Source: Nonomuraea cavernae (lineage in GTDB: Bacteria; Actinomycetota; Actinomycetes; Streptosporangiales; Streptosporangiaceae). Taken from it: a DNA stretch of 64,000 nucleotides. A program made the position numbers and the translations under genes. The first letter of the stretch is position 1, and each line of letters starts with the position of its first letter. The notes beneath the pieces were generated by a model, which was not told where the DNA came from, did not search any database, and worked only from the letters and a program-made list of their open reading frames with translations. The stretch is from the NCBI RefSeq assembly GCF_014646355.1, contig NZ_BMNH01000001.1, forward strand, positions 772,675-836,674, written 5' to 3'. Positions 1 to 8,124 of the stretch are shown one piece after another.

Positions 1-337
1 CCACCGCGAACACCACGGTGCCCACGGCGACGACCAGCGTGTTGAGCAGCGGCTCCCAGAACAGCAGGCCGCTGATCTGGGAGCGGAACACCCGCCACAG
101 GTAGTAGCCGGTCCATTCGCCCGGCTGTTGCCCGGCGTGCACCTGGTCGCCGTACTGCAGCCGGAACGCGTCCGACACGACCGCGACCAGTGGCGCCACG
201 ACGAGGTAGGCGAGCAGGGCGACGAGGATCAGGCCGAGTGCCGCGGTGGGGTCGTGGCGCAGCACCCGGAGCCGGTACACCAGTCTGCGCCGTCTCGGTG
301 GGGGCGGCGGCGTCTCCGCCTTGGTGAGAAGAGCCAT
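1..337 (-). CDS. ABC transporter permease, N-terminal part (runs off window)
   Basis: Reading leftward from an ATG at 337 with a GAAGGAAG ribosome site just upstream gives an open frame to the window edge (about 112 residues). The visible protein has a Pro/Arg-rich cytoplasmic start, a hydrophobic segment around residues 33-52 (LGLILVALLAYLVVAPLVAV) and the beginning of a second near the edge. This spacing resembles inner-membrane permeases of the iron / 2-aminoethylphosphonate type ABC family. It lies 54 nt behind the DUF47 gene and probably shares its transcript. The solute-binding protein transcribed the other way at 2327 is its likely partner. The substrate cannot be read from the sequence; the PHO-box context favours a phosphorus compound, but iron is possible. 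Confidence 0.7.
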   Translation of the reverse strand, partial: MALLTKAETPPPPPRRRRLVYRLRVLRHDPTAALGLILVALLAYLVVAPLVAVVSDAFRLQYGDQVHAGQQPGEWTGYYLWRVFRSQISGLLFWEPLLNTLVVAVGTVVFAV

Positions 338-391
338 CGGTACTTCCTTCGGGGGGTCACGAGGAGCGCCGCGAGGCGCGCGGTCGTTCTC

Positions 392-1051
392 TCAGTGGCT
401 TCGTTTGAGCATCGCGTCGGCGAGCGCGTCGGCGGCCTCGCCCAGCCGCCGGCCCACCGCGTCGAGACGTGACAGCAGCTCACGCTCGCGCAGCGTGTCC
501 ATCTCCAGTGATCCGGCGAACAGCTCCGTGAGCCTGGTCTGGTAGAGCTGGCGGACCCGGCTGCAGGCCTTGCGGGTGGCCAGGACGGCCACGGTGACCG
601 AGCCGGGATCGTCGATCATCTTCACCACGGCGTTCTCCAGCTCGTCGAGGCCGTCGATCACCGCCCGCAGCGGCTCGGCCGCGAACGAGAGGTCACCGGG
701 CCCGAACATGTCGCTCTCCCGGACGTAGTCGCGCAGGTGGTCCAGCACGTCGTCCACCGAGCGGGAGAGCCGGAACAGGTCCTCCCTGTCTATGGGGGTC
801 ACGAGCACGCGCCGCAGCACCCGCACGAGCTCGGCCCGCGCCGCGTCGCCCTCGTGCTCGATCTCCGTCATCCGGAGGCGGGCGGCCGAGCGCTCGACGG
901 CGCCGGACGAGGTCGAGTGGGCCAGCACGGCGCCCGCCCGTACGACGGTGATCTGGGCGCGGACCAGGCCGACGATCCGCCGTCCCGATCCGCCGCGCAG
1001 GTCGTCCCAGGCTCGGGCGATCCGCCGGAGGCGGCCGTCGGAAGTCCTCAC
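392..1051 (-). CDS. DUF47 / PhoU-like phosphate transport accessory protein
   Basis: 219 residues from a GTG that overlaps the PiT stop codon as GTGA, so translation is probably coupled. The protein is soluble and helical, with charged heptad-like stretches such as HEGDAARAELVRVL and DREDLFRLSRSVDDVLDHL. The latter matches the PhoU-domain pattern of the DUF47 family, where acidic residues (E/D-x-x-x-D) bind metal. DUF47 proteins are commonly encoded next to PiT permeases and are thought to regulate or assist them. The order here, PiT then DUF47, is the usual one. A longer frame running through the PiT gene is only an out-of-frame extension. Confidence 0.85.
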   Translation of the reverse strand: MRTSDGRLRRIARAWDDLRGGSGRRIVGLVRAQITVVRAGAVLAHSTSSGAVERSAARLRMTEIEHEGDAARAELVRVLRRVLVTPIDREDLFRLSRSVDDVLDHLRDYVRESDMFGPGDLSFAAEPLRAVIDGLDELENAVVKMIDDPGSVTVAVLATRKACSRVRQLYQTRLTELFAGSLEMDTLRERELLSRLDAVGRRLGEAADALADAMLKRSH

Positions 1052-2031
1052 AGCAGCCTCAGCGCGAGCCCGGCCAGGCAGCCCAGCGCCATCGACGACG
1101 GCAGCGTGAGCAGCCAGGCCATACCCACGTTCAGGACGCCCTGCCATCGCACCCTCCTGGCTCCTTCGCTGGTCGCCACGCCGACGACCCCCGCTGTTAT
1201 GGACTGCGTCATGCTGACCGGGCTCCCGAGCGCCGAGCTGCCGAGGACGGCGCCGGTGGCCGCGGTCTCGGCCGAGACGATGTGCAACGGCCGGGTGAGG
1301 ACCAGGCCGCGGCCGAGCCGTTCCCCGACGCGGGTCAGGCTGGTCAGCGCTCCGGCGAGGAAGATCAGCACCAGGGCGGCCATCCAGGCCGGCGGGACCG
1401 AGACGCGGCCGACCCCGCCCAGCCCGTCGCGGTCGACGCCGTAGGCGACGCTCACCACCGCGATCATCTTCTGGCCGTCGTTCACCGCGTAGGCCACGCA
1501 CTGGGCGGCGTAGGCCAGCAGGTGGGCGCCGAGCAGGAGCCGCGGCATCCGGCGGTGGGAGGGCACCCGGCGCGACATGGCCCCCAGCAGGTAGCCCAGG
1601 ACCAGCCCGACCAGGGGAGCGCCGGCGCCGATCGCCAGCACGGTGCCCAGGGCCGACCACGAGACCGGGAGACCGGCGCCGAGCCCCGCTCCGCTGATGC
1701 CGCCGATGACCGCGAGCGTCAGACTCGTCGGCAGCCCTCTGCCGCTCAGGACCGCGACCACGACCACCGCGATCAGCACTCCTGACAGGAACGCCACCGC
1801 GCCGCCGGCCGTCCCCAGCCCCGCCAGCCGCTCGGTGAAGGTTCGCGCGACCGTCATGCCCAGCACGTACGGCCCGGCGAAGAGCACGACCGCGAGGAGC
1901 GCCGCGACGGTCCAGCCCGGGGAGTGGGGGAACCTGAGGCCGAGGCCGATGAGCGTGGCGCCGTCGTTGGCACCGCTGATCAGCACGAAGAGGATCGCAG
2001 CCGCTCCGAACGCGAGGGGCCATCCCATCAC
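1048..2031 (-). CDS. PiT family inorganic phosphate transporter
   Basis: 327 residues, with about nine to ten hydrophobic segments. The N-terminus reads FVLISGANDGATLIG and a second copy near residue 185 reads AVNDGQKMIAVVS; these are the paired GANDxAN-type signatures of the PiT permeases, which take up phosphate with protons or sodium. The start is GTG at 2031 or the ATG directly after it; neither has a strong ribosome site. The gene leads a leftward operon with the DUF47 protein and an ABC permease. A pair of PHO-box 11-mers lies 52-73 nt upstream of the start, so induction by PhoP under phosphate limitation is likely. It resembles the pitH2-phoU pair of Streptomyces. Confidence 0.88.
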   Translation of the reverse strand: MMGWPLAFGAAAILFVLISGANDGATLIGLGLRFPHSPGWTVAALLAVVLFAGPYVLGMTVARTFTERLAGLGTAGGAVAFLSGVLIAVVVVAVLSGRGLPTSLTLAVIGGISGAGLGAGLPVSWSALGTVLAIGAGAPLVGLVLGYLLGAMSRRVPSHRRMPRLLLGAHLLAYAAQCVAYAVNDGQKMIAVVSVAYGVDRDGLGGVGRVSVPPAWMAALVLIFLAGALTSLTRVGERLGRGLVLTRPLHIVSAETAATGAVLGSSALGSPVSMTQSITAGVVGVATSEGARRVRWQGVLNVGMAWLLTLPSSMALGCLAGLALRLL

Positions 2032-2082
2032 GGATGGAGCCGCCGATCGCGCATGATGTCTCCTTGTCCAGGTGCCTCCAGT

Positions 2083-2104
2083 TCTAGATGAACATCAGAT
2101 GAAC
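2083..2104 (-). promoter_or_regulatory. PHO box (PhoP direct-repeat site) before the PiT operon
   Basis: On the minus strand two contiguous 11-mers are visible, GTTCATCTGAT and GTTCATCTAGA. Actinomycete PhoP binds tandem 11-nt direct repeat units whose conserved part is G(G/T)TCA followed by a looser tail. Spacing and sequence fit that model exactly, and the site sits upstream of a phosphate permease. Confidence 0.75.
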
Positions 2105-2229
2105 GTCAATGATTTGTCCAGACATAAGGACGACAAGTTTAATTTGGGCCAAGGTGAGCGGTGGGCAGGGGCTTCGCTCGCCGAGCGGGCCGAGACTCGC
2201 CCAGAAAGGTAAGTATGTCTTGACAAAAT

Positions 2230-2251
2230 GTTCACGTGACGTTCATCGTTA
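2230..2251 (+). promoter_or_regulatory. PHO box (PhoP direct-repeat site) before the binding-protein gene
   Basis: Two adjoining 11-mers, GTTCACGTGAC and GTTCATCGTTA, follow directly after a TTGACA hexamer at 2220-2225. They match the tandem PhoP direct-repeat units, about 75 nt upstream of the GTG of the solute-binding lipoprotein. Together with the leftward-facing site at 2083 this makes a divergent phosphate-controlled intergenic region. Confidence 0.7.
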
Positions 2252-2326
2252 GGCGCACTGCGGTGCCCACTCGGGGCTCTGGGCGACGCACACCATCCCC
2301 CGAGAAGCAAGAGGAGTGACGCCATC

Positions 2327-3496
2327 GTGAGGCGTACCCGCAATCTCATTTCCGTGTCGCTGCTGGCCCTGGCCGTCGCCGCCTGCGCACCCTCCACGAG
2401 CGCCGTCGCCCCCTCGGACAACACGGCGGCCAAGCCGCTGCCCAGCGCCTCCCTCGATGCGGACTTCAACCTGGACGCGCTGGTCGCGGCCGCGAAGAAG
2501 GAGGGCAAGCTCCTGGTCTACGACTCCAGCGGCGACATCGAGGAAGTGGCCAAGGCGTTCACCGCCAAGTACGGCATCGCGATGGAAGGGGTGAAGTCCG
2601 ACACCCCGCAGACGGCCGAGAAGATGACCAGGGAGCACGCCGCGGACAACGTCACCATCGACGCGGCGATGTACGAGGACGGGGGAGTGCTGGTCGGCCA
2701 GCTGATCCCGCAGGGTGTGGCGCAGACCTGGGTGCCCGCCGACCTCAAGGACCAGATCCCGGCCGACGACCAGAACCCCCTGCTGGCGCTGTCGAAGGCC
2801 ACGATCTTCGCCTACAACACCAAGCTGTCGCCCGGCGGCTGCCCGGTGAAGAACATCTGGGACCTCACCGAGAAGGAATGGGCCGGCAAGCTGGTCATGC
2901 AGGACCCGCTGGGCAAACCGACCGTGCTGTCGTTCTTCACCCAGATGGACGCGCACGGCGGCCAGGCGCTGGAGCAGGCCTACCAGGCGAAGTACGGCAA
3001 GCCGCTGGAGACCAAGGAGAAGAGCGCCGCCTACGAGTGGGTCAAGCGGATGGCGGCCAACAAGCCGGTGCTGACCGGGTCCGACGAGGACATCTCCGCC
3101 GCGGTCGGCGCGCCCAGCAGCACCGACACCAAGATCGGCTTCATGTCGATCTCGAAGTTCCGCAACAACGAGGAGAAGGGATACACCCAGTCGACCTGCT
3201 CGGGCATGGTGCCGTTCGCCGGCTTCAGCTATCCCAAGTATGTGGCGATCGCCGGCAAGTCGAAGCATCCGAACGCGGCCAAGCTGTACGTCCACTTCAT
3301 CATGACCGAGGAGGGCGTCAAGCATGAGATCGGAGAGGGCGGCATCTCCGGCAACAGCACGGTCAAGCCGCTGGTCGTCCCGGAGGGGCTGACCGACTGG
3401 CAGGGCCAGCTCTTCCACACCGATCCCAAGGGCCTGCTCGGCGACCTCCAGAACCGTCAGACGGTCTCCGACTTCTGGCGCGTCAACCACGGGTGA
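2327..3496 (+). CDS. ABC transporter solute-binding lipoprotein
   Basis: 389 residues from GTG, with a GAGGAG site somewhat far upstream. Residues 1-20 form a lipoprotein signal (basic start, LLALAVAAC lipobox with the acylated Cys near residue 20) followed by a Ser/Thr/Pro linker. The mature part starts LDALVAAAKKEGKLLVYDSSGD, which is the opening of the family 1 / Fbp-like periplasmic binding fold used for ferric ions, 2-aminoethylphosphonate and similar ligands. The gene is divergent from the PiT-DUF47-ABC permease operon and is the likely binding partner of that permease. PHO-box repeats upstream argue for a phosphorus ligand; this is inference from regulation, because the fold alone does not fix the ligand. 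Confidence 0.82.
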   Translation: MRRTRNLISVSLLALAVAACAPSTSAVAPSDNTAAKPLPSASLDADFNLDALVAAAKKEGKLLVYDSSGDIEEVAKAFTAKYGIAMEGVKSDTPQTAEKMTREHAADNVTIDAAMYEDGGVLVGQLIPQGVAQTWVPADLKDQIPADDQNPLLALSKATIFAYNTKLSPGGCPVKNIWDLTEKEWAGKLVMQDPLGKPTVLSFFTQMDAHGGQALEQAYQAKYGKPLETKEKSAAYEWVKRMAANKPVLTGSDEDISAAVGAPSSTDTKIGFMSISKFRNNEEKGYTQSTCSGMVPFAGFSYPKYVAIAGKSKHPNAAKLYVHFIMTEEGVKHEIGEGGISGNSTVKPLVVPEGLTDWQGQLFHTDPKGLLGDLQNRQTVSDFWRVNHG

Positions 3497-3591
3497 TCCG
3501 AGCGGTTCGGCGGCGTGCCGGGTGGAAGGACGTGCCGGTCGTACGAGTCAGGAGGACGTGCCGGCCGTACGAGTCGCGCCCCCGCATAAAA

Positions 3592-3611
3592 CCTTATGTC
3601 ATGACATAAGG
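3592..3611. promoter_or_regulatory. Perfect 20-bp palindrome, probable operator before the phytase gene
   Basis: CCTTATGTCATGACATAAGG is a perfect inverted repeat without spacer, 74 nt upstream of the phytase ATG in a short AT-rich stretch. It has no T-tract, so it looks like a dimeric regulator site rather than a terminator. One half with its flank, GACATAAGGAC, occurs again at 2121-2131 in the PiT/binding-protein intergenic region, so the same regulator may see both promoters. Confidence 0.5.
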
Positions 3612-3684
3612 ACTTAATGTTGCCTCGTCGTAAATATCTAGTTACCTTGATAGGTGCCCCCACCCCCCGAACCGAGGAGACGCA

Positions 3685-4962
3685 ATGCGCCCTCTGCCCA
3701 GGACCTTCCTGGCGACCATGGTGTTCGCCCTGGCAGGAGTGTTAGCCACACCAGCATCGGGACAGTCCATCGCCACTGTGACCCCGGAGGTGGAGACCCC
3801 CGCGCTGTTCGACGACGAAGCGGGTGGTAACGCCAACGGCGACGATCCGGCCATCTGGCTCCATCCGACCAGGTCCCGCCGCAGCGTGGTGATCGCGACC
3901 GCGAAGGAGGGCGGTCTCTACGTCTACGACCTCGACGGCGTCCAGCGGCAGCATCTCGCGGCCCCCGCGGCTCCGGGCCCCGACGACGAGGCCGGGAGGT
4001 TCAACAACGTCGACGTCACCTACGGTTTCAACTCGCGTGACCTGGCGATCGTCTCCGACCGTGGCCGGGACCAGATCCGGTTCTACGCCGTCGACGGCAA
4101 CGGCGCCCTCACCGACGTGACCGACCCCGCTGTGCCGTTCGTCTTCAACACCAGCCAGGAGCAGGTCAACGACCAGGAGACGGCGTACGGCCTGGCCGCC
4201 TGGAAGGACTCCACCGGCACGTACGCGCTCGTCAGCCGCCGGCACAAGACCTCGATCGCCCTGGTCAAGCTCGTCGCCAAGCCGGCCGGCAAGGTCGGCT
4301 ACCAGGTCGTCAGGACACTGACCCTGCCCGCGTCGTTCACCCTGCCGAACGGCCAGACCTGGGCCCCGTGCATGGAGCCCGACGAGCTCGCGCAGGTCGA
4401 GGGCATGGTCGTCGACCAGCAGACCGACGTGCTCTACGCCGCCCAGGAGGATGTCGGCATCTGGCGGATGCGGGCCGACCTCACCGGCACGCCGGTGCTG
4501 CTCGACAAGGTCCGTGAGTTCGGCGTGCCCGGCACGTACGACCCGGCGACCGAGGAGTGCACGCCCGGCGCCGACCCCGGCTACGGCGGCCAGCGCCTGA
4601 CGGCCGACGCCGAGGGCCTCACCATCTACTACCGCGACGACCGCAAGGGTTACCTGCTGGCGTCCAGCCAGGGTGACAACACCTTCGCCGTCTACCGCAA
4701 GGAGGGCGCCAACGCCTACCTCGGCCAGTTCCGCGTCGGGGAGCACGACGGCATCGACGGTGTCGAGCACAGCGACGGCTCGACCGTGCTGAACGTGCCG
4801 TTGGGCGACTTCGACGAAGGTGTGTTCATCGCGCACGACGGCGAGAACACTCCCGCCGTGGTCGACCGGGAGAACACGAACTTCAAGTTCACCAAGTGGG
4901 ACGACATCGCCGGCGAACTGAACCTGGACGTCGACACCGACGGCTGGGACCCCCGCGACTGA
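3685..4962 (+). CDS. Secreted beta-propeller phytase
   Basis: 425 residues from an ATG with GAGGAG upstream. A Sec signal peptide covers about residues 1-26 (RTFLATMVFALAGVLATPASG). The body has the beta-propeller phytase hallmarks: NANGDDPAIWLHP near residue 50, later AEGLTIYYRDD, and NTFAVYRK followed by HDGIDGVEHSDG. The many Asp/Glu clusters are the calcium and phosphate ligands of this fold. The enzyme would release phosphate from phytate outside the cell. This fits the PHO-type neighbours, where PiT and an ABC system would import the product. It is a single-gene unit; a strong hairpin ends it at 4974-5005. Confidence 0.92.
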   Translation: MRPLPRTFLATMVFALAGVLATPASGQSIATVTPEVETPALFDDEAGGNANGDDPAIWLHPTRSRRSVVIATAKEGGLYVYDLDGVQRQHLAAPAAPGPDDEAGRFNNVDVTYGFNSRDLAIVSDRGRDQIRFYAVDGNGALTDVTDPAVPFVFNTSQEQVNDQETAYGLAAWKDSTGTYALVSRRHKTSIALVKLVAKPAGKVGYQVVRTLTLPASFTLPNGQTWAPCMEPDELAQVEGMVVDQQTDVLYAAQEDVGIWRMRADLTGTPVLLDKVREFGVPGTYDPATEECTPGADPGYGGQRLTADAEGLTIYYRDDRKGYLLASSQGDNTFAVYRKEGANAYLGQFRVGEHDGIDGVEHSDGSTVLNVPLGDFDEGVFIAHDGENTPAVVDRENTNFKFTKWDDIAGELNLDVDTDGWDPRD

Positions 4963-4973
4963 CACGTGACGGG

Positions 4974-5005
4974 ACGCTCGGCGGACGGCACCCTCCGCCG
5001 AGCGT
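4974..5005. terminator. Bidirectional terminator hairpin between convergent genes
   Basis: ACGCTCGGCGGA and TCCGCCGAGCGT form a perfect 12-bp stem with an 8-nt loop, 12 nt after the phytase stop. It stands between two convergent transcription units, the phytase and the leftward MFS gene. Confidence 0.75.
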
Positions 5006-5019
5006 TCCGGCGTGCCGGG

Positions 5020-6261
5020 TCACGGGGTGGCGGCCACGCGACCGGCGCCGGCCAGCCGGTCGCGCCGCTCCAGGCGCCGGACGGCCCCCGCCGAGGCGAG
5101 GCCGGCCACGGCGAGGAGCGCCCATGGCAGGCCCGGCCAGCCGGAGTCGCGGGCCACGTCGACCAGGGCGCCGGCCACCAGGTTGCCGGCCAGGATGCCG
5201 ACACCGGACAGCAGGTTGTAGAGCCCGTAGTAGGTGCCGACCAGCCGGTCTCCCGCCATGTCGGCGATCAACGCCATCTCGAACGGGAAGGCCATCAGGG
5301 TCCCGACCGTGAGCAGGACCGAGCATCCGACCACGGGCGCCATGGCCCACGGCGCGGGCAGGGGCAGGTGCGCCGCCAGCGCCATCGGCAGGAACGCCAG
5401 CCCCATGAGCCCAAGCCCCCGCATGATCGCCTGGCCCCTGGTCCAGCGGGCGGCGCACCACGCGGTCAGGCGTACCTGCCCGGCGATGCCGAGCAGCGCC
5501 GCGATCACGTAGAGCGCCGTCACGCCCCACTCGCCGCCGCCGACGCGCTGCACCTCCAGCGGCAGCCCGAGATACATCTGGTACGACAGCCCGTACGAGG
5601 CGATCATCGCCGCCGCGAAGGAGACGAACGCCCGGTCGCCGAACGCCTGCCGCCAGTCCCGCGACACCGGCTGTCCGGCGGCCACGCCGCGCCCGCCGGG
5701 CAGATACCTCCACTGGAGCACGGTCAGCGCCGCGAAGATCGCCGCGGCCGACAGGCACACGACGGTGAAACCGGTGCCCAGCAGGAGCACGCCGACGATC
5801 GGGCCGAGCAGGATGCCGCCCTGGTAGAACGCGCTGAACACGGCGAACGCGGCCACCTTGCGCTCCCCGGCCTCGCGGGCCAGGCAGGCGCGGGCCGCCG
5901 GGTTGAACAGCGCCCCGGCCAGGCCCGTCAGCACCGCCGCCAGGATGAGCACGGGCAGCGAGGTCGTCAGCCCGAACAGCGCGAAGCCGACCGTGCGCAG
6001 CGCGCACCCCGCCATGATCATCGGCTTCGGGCCGAGCCGGTCCGACAGGGTGCCGCCGACCAGGAACATGCCCTGCTGGCTGAGGTTGCGCAGCCCCAGG
6101 ACGAGCCCGATCGCCCACGTCGCCAGGCCCGCGCCCCCGGCCAGGTGCTGGGCGAGATACGGCATGAGCATGTAGAAGCCGAGGTTGATGCCGACCTGGT
6201 TGATCTGCAGCACCTGGACGGACCGGTCGAAGGAGCGGAACTCCCGCAGCGTGCTCAGCAC
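5020..6261 (-). CDS. MFS transporter
   Basis: 413 residues from a GTG that overlaps the stop region of the upstream PLP enzyme (GTGCTGA), so the two are co-translated. Twelve hydrophobic segments are visible. The loop after segment 2 reads [13 protein letters not shown], the major-facilitator motif A (GxLaDrxGrkp). The protein lacks long extra loops and resembles small-molecule exporters. Its tight coupling to an SbnA-like PLP synthase suggests that it exports the product or a derivative of that enzyme, but no substrate can be named. The longer reading that starts at 6426 runs inside the PLP gene and is not needed. Confidence 0.85.
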   Translation of the reverse strand: MLSTLREFRSFDRSVQVLQINQVGINLGFYMLMPYLAQHLAGGAGLATWAIGLVLGLRNLSQQGMFLVGGTLSDRLGPKPMIMAGCALRTVGFALFGLTTSLPVLILAAVLTGLAGALFNPAARACLAREAGERKVAAFAVFSAFYQGGILLGPIVGVLLLGTGFTVVCLSAAAIFAALTVLQWRYLPGGRGVAAGQPVSRDWRQAFGDRAFVSFAAAMIASYGLSYQMYLGLPLEVQRVGGGEWGVTALYVIAALLGIAGQVRLTAWCAARWTRGQAIMRGLGLMGLAFLPMALAAHLPLPAPWAMAPVVGCSVLLTVGTLMAFPFEMALIADMAGDRLVGTYYGLYNLLSGVGILAGNLVAGALVDVARDSGWPGLPWALLAVAGLASAGAVRRLERRDRLAGAGRVAATP

Positions 6262-7343
6262 CGCCCGGCCTCCAGCGGGTCGACCACGTTGACGCAGCGG
6301 GTCCAGCGGCGCGCCTCGCGCTCGGTGGGCGTCTCCATCAGGTCGGGCTCGTCCTCGGGCACGGTCCCGAGCAGGGAGTTGGCCCGGCAGTAGTCGTCGT
6401 CGTAGATCGTGTTCCAGTATCTCCACGGCCCGTCGGGGAAGACGGCCACGATCTGCCGGTCCGCCGGGGCGGTGCGGGCCAGCCAGCCGGCCACCAGCGC
6501 GACCGCGCCGGTGCTCCAGCCGCCGGAGACGTAGTGCCGGGCGGCCAGGGCGCGGCAGGTGTGCACGGCCTCGCCCGCGTTGACCCAGTGCACCTCGTCG
6601 AAGGCGTCGTAGGCGACGTTGCGCGGGTAGATGCTGCTGCCGAGGCCGCGCATCAGCCGCGGCCGGGCCGGCTGGCCGAAGATGGTCGAGCCGACCGTGT
6701 CGACGCCCACCAGCTTCAGGTGCGGGAAGTGCTGGTAGAGCACCTGGGAGATGCCCGCGCTGTGTCCGCCGGTGCCGACCGAGCAGACCAGCACGTCGAT
6801 CCGGGCGAGCTGGCCGAGCAGTTCGTGGGCCAGCCCGGCGTAGCCGCCGACGTTGTCGGGGTTGTGATACTGGTCAGGGCAGTAGGCGTCGGGGAGCCGG
6901 CTCATCAGCTCCGCCACGCGCAGCCGGCGGGCCTCCTGCCAGCCGCCCGCCGGGTGCGGCCGGGGCACCGTCTCCAGTTGCGCGCCGTACGACGTCAGCA
7001 GCCGGCACATGAGCGGCTCCATGCCGGGGTCGGTCACCAGGACCACCGGGTGGCCGAAGACGATGCCGGCCAGGGCCAGGCCGAGGCCGAGCGTGCCGCT
7101 GGTCGACTCGACGATCGTGCCGCCGGGCTTGAGCTCGCCCCGGGCGCGGGCCTGGCGGATCATGTGCAGGGCCGGGCGGTCCTTGATGCCGCCCGGGTTG
7201 AACCCCTCCAGCTTGGCCCAGAAGCCCCGGCCTTCCTGGGCGTCGGGTTCGCGGATGTGGGTCAGCGGCGTGTTGCCGACGGTGAGGCCGAGTGACGGAT
7301 ACGCGGCGCAGGCCGCCTGTGCCGCCGAGTAGCGCGGTGTCAT
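6255..7343 (-). CDS. PLP-dependent beta-replacing enzyme, cysteine synthase / SbnA-like
   Basis: 362 residues from ATG 7343 (GGGGA ribosome site). Fold type II PLP enzyme: the cofactor lysine lies in [15 protein letters not shown] (about residue 53), the substrate loop is [13 protein letters not shown], and the phosphate-binding loop is [12 protein letters not shown]. This is the pattern of cysteine synthase, cystathionine synthase and SbnA. The C-terminus, with [22 protein letters not shown], is longer than in ordinary cysteine synthases and resembles the SbnA / 2,3-diaminopropionate branch. No ornithine-cyclodeaminase partner (SbnB) is present nearby. The gene is coupled to an MFS exporter, so a small amino-acid product destined for export is the best guess. 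Confidence 0.8.
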   Translation of the reverse strand: MTPRYSAAQAACAAYPSLGLTVGNTPLTHIREPDAQEGRGFWAKLEGFNPGGIKDRPALHMIRQARARGELKPGGTIVESTSGTLGLGLALAGIVFGHPVVLVTDPGMEPLMCRLLTSYGAQLETVPRPHPAGGWQEARRLRVAELMSRLPDAYCPDQYHNPDNVGGYAGLAHELLGQLARIDVLVCSVGTGGHSAGISQVLYQHFPHLKLVGVDTVGSTIFGQPARPRLMRGLGSSIYPRNVAYDAFDEVHWVNAGEAVHTCRALAARHYVSGGWSTGAVALVAGWLARTAPADRQIVAVFPDGPWRYWNTIYDDDYCRANSLLGTVPEDEPDLMETPTEREARRWTRCVNVVDPLEAGRC

Positions 7344-7452
7344 TTGCTGCAATCCCCGATGTGGTGGACGGAAGCCGGTGTCCGGTCTCCCGTCGTGAAT
7401 ATGGCCGACGCGGTGCCACCTGCCTTTTATCGCGAAGGCGGCCAACTTTCGG

Positions 7453-7872
7453 CTATATGCGCATCACACGGGAATCTGGCGGAATTGTCGGTGGTCGATG
7501 GGAGTGCTGGTGCGGTGGCCGTACGTTCAGGCGCACGGCGACAGCGGAATGGGCCGTCAGGCTGTCCAGCGTGCCCGGCATGTCCGGAACGGGCGTCATC
7601 GCGGTCGCGACGTCGGGCTCCGCGCCATGACGGTGACCCGAGGGCAACTGGCCGTGCGAGCAGGCGTCTCCTCGCAGGCCGTCGGCCCGGGGCGGCTCCG
7701 CCGCGTGCTGGGCGTGGCCGGTCTCCGAGATGATCAGCGCCGCGCACGCGCCGCCGTGCGTGAACAGCGCGCAGGTCAGCAGGCACAGCGCGATCAGCGC
7801 ATTTCCGAACGCCCGGACGAAGGAAAAGGCCGGGTGCCGGAAATGCGGTGATCGGGTGGCGAACACGTCCAT
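7453..7872 (-). CDS. Small His-rich membrane or secreted protein, unknown function
   Basis: 139 residues. One hydrophobic segment (residues about 17-50: [30 protein letters not shown]) is followed by a polar tail holding many His residues ([33 protein letters not shown]). The layout resembles small actinobacterial metal-related membrane proteins such as the DUF6153 group, but I cannot assign a family with confidence. It reads leftward, upstream of the PLP/MFS pair and separated from it by about 110 nt. Ribosome site weak; the start is uncertain. Confidence 0.5.
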   Translation of the reverse strand: MDVFATRSPHFRHPAFSFVRAFGNALIALCLLTCALFTHGGACAALIISETGHAQHAAEPPRADGLRGDACSHGQLPSGHRHGAEPDVATAMTPVPDMPGTLDSLTAHSAVAVRLNVRPPHQHSHRPPTIPPDSRVMRI

Positions 7873-8124
7873 GATGATGCCCGGCGGCGAGCGGGAGGCG
7901 CGTCCCGAGGATAAAGAACTTCGCCAAGAAAAGACACACTCACCTCTTAATCAACATATTTCAGGATGAAATGGTGTATTTCGTCATTTGATGGCGGCGC
8001 TGACGCGGACGCCACGCCCGGAGCCTGCCGATTGCCCGGATCGGCACGCGCCGTACGGCCACACTGAAAAGCCCCCCGCGCGATGCCCGCCCGGCCGTAC
8101 GCCGCCGATCCGTTGGGAGATGAC

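Noticed and set aside
392-2023. A 543-codon open frame covering both the PiT and DUF47 genes
   Set aside because: Its first two thirds are an Arg/Gly/Ala-rich out-of-frame reading of the PiT gene; only the part after 1051 is real.
2327-3496. Naming the binding protein as a ferric iron transporter
   Set aside because: The fold allows it, but PHO boxes and the phosphate neighbours argue against a firm iron call.
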